The notes under the pieces were generated by a model that was not told where the DNA came from, searched no databases, and saw nothing but the letters and a program-made list of their open reading frames with translations. DNA of 19,562 bases from CAYMRB01 sp964392615 (lineage in GTDB: Bacteria; Planctomycetota; UBA8108): contig CAYMRB010000160.1 in NCBI GenBank assembly GCA_964392615.1, forward strand, positions 1-19,562, read 5' to 3'. Positions 7,133 through 13,680 of the stretch are shown here, one piece after another; position 1 is the stretch's first letter, and each line of letters begins with the position of its first letter. A program made the translations under genes and the position numbers.

Positions 7133-7147
7133 GGGGTTGCGAACCCC
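7133..7147. promoter_or_regulatory. Palindrome over the -35 box (possible operator)
   Basis: GGGGTT-GCG-AACCCC is a perfect 15-bp inverted repeat (6-bp arms) that covers the -35 hexamer at 7137-7142. It could be a repressor or activator site. It could also form an RNA hairpin at the end of the adenylate kinase transcript, although no T run follows it. Confidence 0.4.
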
Positions 7148-7165
7148 CCCGCGGTCCGATATAAA
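7137..7165 (+). promoter_or_regulatory. Strong sigma70-like promoter
   Basis: TTGCGA (7137-7142) and TATAAA (7160-7165) are separated by 17 bp, in an AT-rich island of otherwise GC-rich DNA. The predicted start is at about 7170-7173. A strong terminator follows only about 15 nt later, so the transcript would be either a roughly 55-nt RNA or an attenuated leader of the phosphodiesterase gene. Confidence 0.6.
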
Positions 7166-7187
7166 AATAGTCCCCACAACTGCCCCA

Positions 7188-7226
7188 GGGCGCTTCTGAG
7201 ATCCCCATTTCGGAAGCGCCCGTTTT
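7188..7226 (+). terminator. Rho-independent terminator (possible attenuator)
   Basis: A perfect 9-bp stem, GGGCGCTTC (7188-7196) with GAAGCGCCC (7213-7221), has a 16-nt loop and is followed by GTTTTAA. It is 130 nt past the adenylate kinase stop and 64 nt before the phosphodiesterase start. It may end the adk transcript, or attenuate transcription from the promoter at 7137-7165. GCCC at 7182-7185 could compete for the GGGC of the stem. Confidence 0.75.
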
Positions 7227-7290
7227 AATGCCCGGCCGGCGTCCTTCGCGCAGCGGGGGGCGGCCGGAAGTTGCTGGTCTGTAATCAGTT

Positions 7291-8661
7291 ATGAGACGTC
7301 TGGTCGTCATCGACGTCGTCGGGCTGACCCCCGCCCACATCGGGCCGCACACACCGGCGCTCCGCGAGTTGGCCGCTGCAGGATTTCAAGCGAGCCTGGG
7401 TGCCGTGCTGCCAGCGGTGACTTGTTCCGCCCAGACGACGATGCTCACCGGCACCCTCCCGAGAGAGCACGGCATCGTCGGCAATGGTTGGTACTTCCGC
7501 GATCAGGCCGAGGTCTGGCTCTGGCGGCAGAGCAACCGATTGACCGGCGGCGCGAAGGTCTGGGAGCGCGCTCGCGAGCGGCATCCCGGCTTCACCTGCG
7601 CGAAGCTGTTCTGGTGGTACTGCATGTACTCCAGCGCCGACTGGAGCGTGACGCCTCGGCCGACCTATTGGGCCGACGGACGCAAGGGGCCGGACGTCTA
7701 CACGGATCCACCCGATCTGCACGATCGGCTCGACGCCGAGCTCGGCGAGTTTCCGCTATTCCACTTCTGGGGGCCGGGGTCCGACATCCGCTCGAGCGCG
7801 TGGATCGGTCGCTGCGCCGAGAGCGTCCTTCGCACCGAGCGGCCTGACCTGACCCTCGTCTACCTGCCGCACCTCGACTACGACCTGCAGCGCCACGGCG
7901 CCGATTTCCCCGGACTGCCGCAGTCGCTGCGCGAGGTCGACGCGGTCGCGGGCGGCGTCATCGCGGCGGCGCGCGAGCACGATACGGAAGTCATCGTGCT
8001 GAGCGAGTACGGCATCACGAACGTCACGTCGAGCGTGTCGATCAACCGCGCGCTGCGCGAGGCGGGCTTCCTGCGCGTCCACCGCGCTCGTAACGGCGAG
8101 CTGCTCGACCCCGGCGCGTCGCGCGCGTTCGCGCTCGCCGACCATCAGATCGCGCACGTCTATGTGCGCGATGAGGCGGACGTCGACGCGGTCCGCCGCC
8201 TGGTCGAGGGGCTGGACGGCGTCGACGTCGTCCTCGGCCGCGACGGCAAGGCGGACGTCGGCCTCGACCATCCGCGGTCCGGCGAGCTCGTCGCGGTCGC
8301 GGCGGCCGACCGTTGGTTCGACTACTACTACTGGCTCGACGAGAGCGCGGCGCCGGACTTCGCTCGCACGGTCGATATCCACCGCAAGCCGGGCTACGAC
8401 CCGGTCGAGCTCTTCCTCGATCCGCAGAAGCCGCTCGTGAAGGCGCGCATCGCCGGCAAGCTGCTCGGCAAGAAGCTCGGCCTCCGCACGCTGATGAACG
8501 TGATCCCGCTCGACTCGAGCCTAGTCCGCGGCAGCCACGGCCGGCTGCCGGAGCGACCCGAGGAAGGGCCGGTGTTGATCTCGAGCTCGCGCGCGCAGCA
8601 AGCGGAACGGTTCGAGATGTGCGACGTCGCGGATCTGATGCTCGCGACGATGTTCGATTGA
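7291..8661 (+). CDS. Type I phosphodiesterase/nucleotide pyrophosphatase family protein (alkaline phosphatase superfamily)
   Basis: A 456-aa predicted metal-dependent hydrolase of the NPP/alkaline phosphatase superfamily, with no signal peptide and so probably cytoplasmic. Asp8 is in the first strand. The nucleophile is likely Thr44 in PAVTCSAQ, followed by the family TG..P..HGIVGN stretch (53-65). Further metal ligands are probably Asp198 and His202 in DYDLQRH. Canonical NPPs have SDHGM for the next metal pair, whereas here it reads SEYGI (238-242), so Glu and Tyr replace Asp and His. DHQIAHVYV (284-292), His327 and HRKPGYD (364-370) supply further candidate ligands. Bacterial relatives with intracellular locations occur in several phyla, but the substrate cannot be assigned. 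The ATG lacks an evident Shine-Dalgarno. The leader before it has a GC-rich hairpin (7232-7237 with 7262-7267). Confidence 0.82.
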   Translation: MRRLVVIDVVGLTPAHIGPHTPALRELAAAGFQASLGAVLPAVTCSAQTTMLTGTLPREHGIVGNGWYFRDQAEVWLWRQSNRLTGGAKVWERARERHPGFTCAKLFWWYCMYSSADWSVTPRPTYWADGRKGPDVYTDPPDLHDRLDAELGEFPLFHFWGPGSDIRSSAWIGRCAESVLRTERPDLTLVYLPHLDYDLQRHGADFPGLPQSLREVDAVAGGVIAAAREHDTEVIVLSEYGITNVTSSVSINRALREAGFLRVHRARNGELLDPGASRAFALADHQIAHVYVRDEADVDAVRRLVEGLDGVDVVLGRDGKADVGLDHPRSGELVAVAAADRWFDYYYWLDESAAPDFARTVDIHRKPGYDPVELFLDPQKPLVKARIAGKLLGKKLGLRTLMNVIPLDSSLVRGSHGRLPERPEEGPVLISSSRAQQAERFEMCDVADLMLATMFD

Positions 8662-8753
8662 TCGAGGTGCGCGCGTCGGCATCGACGTCGCGGCCCGACA
8701 GCCGGCGCGAGTTGCCGAGCTTCGCCGGTTGCCGAGTTCGTGGCGCGACGGCG

Positions 8754-10655
8754 TCATGCGCTCGACGGACCGCCGTCCGGCCCCATCTCCTGACGCGCGC
8801 CCGCGGTGATCTCCTCGGGATAGCCGCTGACCTCGAGCACCTTGATCGCGTTGCGAGTCGTCGCCGGGCCCGGGCGGACGCGGTAGTCGAACGTCATCTC
8901 CTTGCCGCGCACCGCTTCGCGGAGGTGGAAATTCGCCATGCCGGCTTCGGCGTCGTCCGTCACCAACCGCGTCAGCGCGTTGTCGTGTGTCGCGACGAGG
9001 AGCAGGATGCCGTGGTCGCGCAGGAAGCGGAGGATCGACCGTGCCAGCGCCAGCCGCTCGTCCGCGTTCGTGCCGCGGAAGAGCTCGTCGAAGATCGCGA
9101 GGCACAACGGAGACTCGCCCGCCGCGCGGATCGTCTCGCGGACCCTCTCGACCTCGACCTGGAAGTAGCTCTTGCCGTCGTCGAGGGAGTCGCGAACGTT
9201 GATGTCGGTGAAGAGTGCCACCGGAGTCCAGCGGAACGACGCGGCGCAGACGGGACCGCCGGCTCCGGCGAGAAGCGCGTTGACTCCGGTCGCCTTGAGC
9301 CACGTCGACTTCCCGGCCATGTTCGAGCCCGTCAGCACGATGACGTTCACGTCGTCGCCACCGGAGCGCATCTCGAGGTCGTTGCGGACGACCGTCGTGC
9401 TTTCGAGCAACGGGTGAGCCATGGCGCGCGCCTCGATGATCGGGCGGTCTGCCGACACGGCCTCGGGCAGCGAGAAGCCCTCCTGCTCGGCGAGCGGACA
9501 AGCGAGCGACAGCAGCGCTTCGGTCTCGCCCAGCGCTCCGGTCGAGCGCTCGATCACGTCGCGGTGGGTGGCGAACAGCTTCTCCGCGGGCGGCAGCAGG
9601 CGGAGCTCCCACAGGAGCGCGATGTTGAGGATCTCGAAGACGATTCCGAACGAGTGCAGCTGGAGCAAGGTGACGTAGCGTCCGAGCCGAGCCGCCGCCG
9701 GGCGCATCGATCGGAGCTCTGTCAGCGCGTCCTTCCACGCGTCCGAGCGCGGTTCGGCGGCTTCGAGTGCGACCTCGAGGTCGACCAGGCCGCGCAGCAG
9801 CGGACCGAACGCGAGCAGGCGATCTCGTGCCGGATTCGAGTGCCGCACGTTGGCGCCGACGATGCCGAGATTGACGACGATGATCAGGAACGCGATGCCG
9901 ATCAACCACGGCCAAAACACCGACGCGATGAGCAGCGCCGGCGCGGCCGTGCCCAGCACGTGGGCCGTGACGAGGAGCCAGCGCCGATTCGCGAACGTGG
10001 CGGGCTCGTACAGCGAACGCGGCAGGTCGTCGAGCGGTGTACCGCGCAGCGTTACCAGGGATTCGAGAACGCGCTCGCGGTGTTCGTTCGCCTGCGCGAC
10101 CTCGGTCACGGCTTCCTGGCGGCGGCGGATGTCCGTCGCGCGTCGCAGCGGATGCGTCAACAGATAGCGCAGTCGGCGTGCGCCGAAGATCGTGCTCGAA
10201 ACGTCGAGGAACGAAAACAGATTGCGCGGTCCGGACAGGATCTCGAGGTCGTCGGTCACGCCGGCGTCGATCGGGAACGACTCGCCTTCCGGTGCGAAGA
10301 CGCTCAACCCGGCTTCGAGCGGCGTCGGGTCGGATGGCACGTCCGGCGCGGCGCGGCCGCGGCGGCGGTTCGTCTGTCGACCCAGCTGCTCCGTAAGCAG
10401 CAGGCGGCGGTTCTCCGCGATGCGCTGGCGATCGAGGACCGCGCCGTGTCGAAAGAGCGCGACGACGAACACGACGAGCGCCGGCAGCGCGATGAAGACC
10501 GGGGACCACGGCGACTCGAACGCACCGAACAGCCCGGCGATGAACACGAGGAATGCGATCAGCCGGAGCGCTGTGAACCTGCGCGAGCGATCCGTGAGCC
10601 GAGCGATTTCGGCGTCGAGTGTCTCGAGTCGGCCTTCGACGGTCATCCGAGGCAC
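8754..10655 (-). CDS. Membrane-anchored MutS-family ATPase
   Basis: A 633-aa MutS-related ATPase with predicted membrane segments, unlike mismatch-repair MutS. Hydrophobic segments are at about 30-45, 52-68 and 227-265. The middle (about 130-225 and 275-400) resembles MutS core helices. The C-terminal ATPase has Walker A TGSNMAGKST (442-451), a DDGKSYFQVE stretch in the signature region (492-501), Walker B IFDELFRGT (521-529) and the THD switch (556-558). There is no N-terminal mismatch-recognition domain, so a repair role is doubtful. Uncharacterised membrane MutS homologues of this kind occur in Bacteroidetes and other phyla. Start choice is between GTG 10655 and ATG 10646, neither with a clear ribosome binding site. 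It lies 43 bp after the prenyltransferase-repeat gene, probably as the last gene of that operon. Confidence 0.85.
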   Translation of the reverse strand: MPRMTVEGRLETLDAEIARLTDRSRRFTALRLIAFLVFIAGLFGAFESPWSPVFIALPALVVFVVALFRHGAVLDRQRIAENRRLLLTEQLGRQTNRRRGRAAPDVPSDPTPLEAGLSVFAPEGESFPIDAGVTDDLEILSGPRNLFSFLDVSSTIFGARRLRYLLTHPLRRATDIRRRQEAVTEVAQANEHRERVLESLVTLRGTPLDDLPRSLYEPATFANRRWLLVTAHVLGTAAPALLIASVFWPWLIGIAFLIIVVNLGIVGANVRHSNPARDRLLAFGPLLRGLVDLEVALEAAEPRSDAWKDALTELRSMRPAAARLGRYVTLLQLHSFGIVFEILNIALLWELRLLPPAEKLFATHRDVIERSTGALGETEALLSLACPLAEQEGFSLPEAVSADRPIIEARAMAHPLLESTTVVRNDLEMRSGGDDVNVIVLTGSNMAGKSTWLKATGVNALLAGAGGPVCAASFRWTPVALFTDINVRDSLDDGKSYFQVEVERVRETIRAAGESPLCLAIFDELFRGTNADERLALARSILRFLRDHGILLLVATHDNALTRLVTDDAEAGMANFHLREAVRGKEMTFDYRVRPGPATTRNAIKVLEVSGYPEEITAGARQEMGPDGGPSSA

Positions 10656-10698
10656 GATACCCGGCGGGACAGTGACGTCAACTCGCGTTTCGTCGACG

Positions 10699-12744
10699 TT
10701 ACGGTCCGCGCAGGCCGACCGCGCGGCCCGTCAGCCCCTCGAGCGCTTCGATCAGATAGAAGCTATGGCGGGGACGTTGGAGCTCACGTCGCACGAACGG
10801 CACGGCCTGCTGGCCGAGCGCGACGATCTGCGCGACGATCTCGGCGGCCGCCGCATCCGACGTCTCCGCGGCCAGACGCCCGACGAGCGCCGAGACGCGG
10901 CGCTCCGCCAGGAACGAGGTGCCGCGCCTGTGGATCCAATCCTCCCAGTCCTCGCGAATGCGCTCCCACTCCGCGGAGCTACTCCCCGGCGGCAGCGCTG
11001 TCGTGCGATCGCACCAGAGATCGAGCATGCCGCAGACCTTGCGTCGATACTCGACGTTGCGGTCCGAGAGCTCGTCGACGAGCCGCGGCGCGAGCTCGTA
11101 GAGACGGTGGCGATTCGCGATGTCGATGTAGGCGCTCTTCAGCGCCGAGCTCTTCGTGCCGTCGAGGAGCTTCGTGATCATCGCTGCGGTGACGGCCTTG
11201 TCTTTTCGCAGGGCGCCGAGCGATTCGTACTCGCGGTACCAGGCGAGGTAGTCGTCGCCGCTCGACGCGTCGATGCCGGTGATCGCCTTCAGGGTCGTGC
11301 GCGCGAAGCGACCGATGCGGTCGTGGTGATCGCGCCACATGGCGACGAGCGCGGGCACGAGCTCGCCGCGGTGTGCCGGGTCGTAGTTCTCGACGACCTC
11401 GGCACCGACGGACGCGAGACGGGAGTTGCGCGACTCCCCGAGCAGCGCGAGGACGGCGCGCGCCGAGATGAAACCGTTCAATCGGCTCAGGTAGACCAGG
11501 TCGCGGTTCCCGTCCTTCGCGCCGGGACCGGTCAAGATGCGCGGCGCGGTGAACGGCTTCAGTCGCGTCGCGCGGGTCAGGAACAGCAAGGCCAGCGACG
11601 TCTCGACGTATACCCTCCGCCCGCCGCGCCAGGAGCCGTTACCCTCCTGCGTGCGTATGAGGTATTCGGCGCCCTCCCTGTACCAATCGTGCGAGCCGAT
11701 CTTCTCGAGATCGCCGAGGTCGCCGACCTTCTCGAGCGAGTACAGCGTGTAGTGGTTCCTGCGTCCGCCGCCGATGTACTGATTGAAGTTCGCGTCGATC
11801 CACGCGAGCGCCCGCAGGATGGCGAGGTCGATCGACCGGCGGAGCTTCGCGTCCGAGCGCCCGAGGCCATTGCGTGCGACGATCAGGCTCGACGTGCCCG
11901 CTGCGGTCATCGAGGCGGTGGGCTGCCGCGTGCTCGCCGTGTAGCCCCAGCCGCCCGGCGCGACCGAGTATCGTAGCTCCTTGCCGGCGGAGTGCGGCCC
12001 GCTGGTCGACGTGCGGCTCGACTTTCGCTCGAGGAGCTGCTCGAGCGTCAACGCGTAGGTGAGTGACAGCGCTCGCTTGTCTTTCGACTCGCTCTGCGTG
12101 CGTAGGAACTGATGGGCGATTTCGCGGAAGACCTCCGTCGGCACCCGCACGCCGTGCTCGAGTCCGATCTGCAGGCCGAGGATCGCGAACTGCGAGTTCG
12201 AGAAGTCGTGGCGCTGCGGCCCCGGCTTCGACAGCGACGGATACGACCAATACCCCTGACTGCTCGCGCGAGCCTCGACGAGCCACCTGACGCAGCGCAC
12301 GATCTCGTCGCGGACCGGGCCTCTTGCGGTTCCCGATGGGGCGACGCTCGTGCGACTCTTTTTCGCGAGCCTCTCCTTGTATTGGCGCTTCGCGAGGCCG
12401 TCGAGCGCGAACAGATAGCACGCGACGCCGTACGTCTTGCGGAGCGGCAGTCCGCGCAGCTTGGCAAACGCTTTGCGGATGCGCGCGTCCTCCGCCGACG
12501 CGCCGGCCTTGAGAGCGGCGGCGACGGTGATCGCGAGTCGACCCATCGGGTAGTCCCCCGGTGGCTTCGCCGTGAGGGGCTCGATCTGCGGCAGCAGATA
12601 GTCGCGCCCCTTGGCGATCGCCCGGTTGACGCGCGAGGTGAAGTCGTCCGCGGACAGGCTTCTCGTCGGCGTCGCCAGCGGTATCCACACCGCCAGAACG
12701 GCCGCGAGGACCGCGCGATGCGAGTTGGCGCCAGCAGCTCTCAT
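10699..12744 (-). CDS. Secreted prenyltransferase/squalene-oxidase-repeat protein with HEAT-like C-terminus
   Basis: A 681-aa exported protein with the alpha-alpha toroid repeats of the squalene cyclase/prenyltransferase superfamily, of the kind abundant in Planctomycetes. A signal peptide spans about residues 1-31. Repeat-like motifs include GYWSYPS (164-170), GGWGYTA (264-270), MTAAGTSSL (279-287), HYTLYSLEKVG (331-341), HDWYREGAEYL (352-362) and a GSWRGG-type turn (370-375). The C-terminal 200 residues look like helical HEAT-type repeats. No DxDD catalytic motif of true squalene cyclases is visible, so it is probably not a cyclase and may bind polymers or proteins. The ATG at 12744 is preceded by GGGAGGG (12750-12756) and overlaps the upstream stop as ATGA, which implies translational coupling. 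An open frame extends further upstream to 12984, but the signal peptide supports this start. Confidence 0.85.
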   Translation of the reverse strand: MRAAGANSHRAVLAAVLAVWIPLATPTRSLSADDFTSRVNRAIAKGRDYLLPQIEPLTAKPPGDYPMGRLAITVAAALKAGASAEDARIRKAFAKLRGLPLRKTYGVACYLFALDGLAKRQYKERLAKKSRTSVAPSGTARGPVRDEIVRCVRWLVEARASSQGYWSYPSLSKPGPQRHDFSNSQFAILGLQIGLEHGVRVPTEVFREIAHQFLRTQSESKDKRALSLTYALTLEQLLERKSSRTSTSGPHSAGKELRYSVAPGGWGYTASTRQPTASMTAAGTSSLIVARNGLGRSDAKLRRSIDLAILRALAWIDANFNQYIGGGRRNHYTLYSLEKVGDLGDLEKIGSHDWYREGAEYLIRTQEGNGSWRGGRRVYVETSLALLFLTRATRLKPFTAPRILTGPGAKDGNRDLVYLSRLNGFISARAVLALLGESRNSRLASVGAEVVENYDPAHRGELVPALVAMWRDHHDRIGRFARTTLKAITGIDASSGDDYLAWYREYESLGALRKDKAVTAAMITKLLDGTKSSALKSAYIDIANRHRLYELAPRLVDELSDRNVEYRRKVCGMLDLWCDRTTALPPGSSSAEWERIREDWEDWIHRRGTSFLAERRVSALVGRLAAETSDAAAAEIVAQIVALGQQAVPFVRRELQRPRHSFYLIEALEGLTGRAVGLRGP

Positions 12745-13634
12745 CGCTTCCCTCCCGCCTTGAGCGCTTCGTCGATCCAAGCCGGCTGCTTCGTCGCGCT
12801 GCCGCGGAGGAGGCTGGCCAGCCCGCGTCCGATGTCCTCCGCGTTGAGCGTTCGGCGGCAGACGAGCGCGCGTCCCACACCGCGTCCTGCCATGACGACA
12901 GCGCCGGTGCCGTCGTCCGCGATCAGGACGACGGCGACGATGCCACGTCGCGCGTCGTTTGCCGCCTTCGCGTCGACGCGGCACGTTCGCATCAGGCGGC
13001 CGAGATCGTTGTCGCGTCGCGTGATGTCGCTCGATGTCGCGCTGCGTCGATCGACGCGCAGGACGAATCGGGCGCCGGCGTCGAATGTCGCGACGGCTCG
13101 TTGCGCGAAATCACCGCGTCGCGACTTCGCAGGCGGAGATGAACCTGCCGTCGACTTGCCGCCGGCTCGCTTGCGCAGCCTATCGAGCGTGGAACCGCCG
13201 CCATCGACGCGGTCAGGCTTTTCGACCGGCGGGCTCTCGGCGTCGCTCGTGCGCTGCTTCGGCGGCGGCTTACCGAGACGCCGCTGCAGCTCATCCAGAG
13301 CGCTCGGCTTCCCGCCGTCGTTGTCGTCGCCTTCGCCGATGACCGCTGTGCCGCTGCCATCGTCCGTGATCTCGCGACACGGGGCGCGCGCGCCGGCCGC
13401 CGCTTTGCGCACCGCCGCGGCAACCTCATCGAGCGACGTCCGGCCGACCTCGGGGAAGGACGTGCCCGAACGCGCGAGATAGCGCAGCGACGGCACGTCC
13501 GACGCCGTCAGGCGCATCTCGACGTCGCTCGCCTCGCGCACCCAGACGAACACTCGCGACACGGGCTCGTCCGCGGCGAGGGCGCTCGATGCGAGCGACG
13601 CACACAGCGTCAGTGCGAGGACGTTCATTCGCAT
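12741..13634 (-). CDS. Secreted protein of unknown function
   Basis: I do not recognise this 297-aa protein. Residues 1-20 are a signal peptide ending ALA. The mature part has an N-terminal block (about 25-98), a low-complexity Pro/Gly/Ser/Lys-rich linker (about 99-175) and a C-terminal block (about 176-297) of strands and helices. The linker contains two similar helices, SALDELQRRLGK and STLDRLRKRAGGK, which look like an internal duplication. The stop overlaps the start of the prenyltransferase-repeat gene by 4 bp, and the FHA gene ends 46 bp upstream, so all three are probably one operon. The ATG at 13634 has no clear ribosome binding site. A second in-frame ATG lies 6 nt further on. Confidence 0.75.
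   Translation of the reverse strand: MRMNVLALTLCASLASSALAADEPVSRVFVWVREASDVEMRLTASDVPSLRYLARSGTSFPEVGRTSLDEVAAAVRKAAAGARAPCREITDDGSGTAVIGEGDDNDGGKPSALDELQRRLGKPPPKQRTSDAESPPVEKPDRVDGGGSTLDRLRKRAGGKSTAGSSPPAKSRRGDFAQRAVATFDAGARFVLRVDRRSATSSDITRRDNDLGRLMRTCRVDAKAANDARRGIVAVVLIADDGTGAVVMAGRGVGRALVCRRTLNAEDIGRGLASLLRGSATKQPAWIDEALKAGGKR
12750..12756 (-). promoter_or_regulatory. Ribosome binding site inside the upstream gene
   Basis: On the minus strand GGGAGGG lies about 5-7 nt before the ATG at 12744, within the last codons of the preceding gene. Together with the ATGA overlap it fixes the start of the prenyltransferase-repeat protein. Confidence 0.65.
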
Positions 13635-13680
13635 GGCATCGTTTCGATTACGGCCGCTTCGTGCTCTTGGACGGTAGCAC

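Noticed and set aside
8662..8753. Terminator in the 92-bp convergent gap after the phosphodiesterase gene
   Set aside because: A CCGGCG/CGCCGG stem (8702-8707 with 8723-8728) and a direct GTTGCCGAG repeat are present, but there is no T run and the loop is long. Not strong enough to call.
8313..11177. Very long + strand open frame (954 codons) opposite the MutS-like and prenyltransferase-repeat genes
   Set aside because: It is antisense to two well-supported genes, with Arg/Ala/Asp-rich low-complexity translation and no domain. Lack of stop codons follows from high GC.
12745..12984. Longer N-terminus for the prenyltransferase-repeat protein
   Set aside because: The extension overlaps the upstream gene and would bury a good signal peptide. 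The ATG at 12744 has a strong ribosome binding site.
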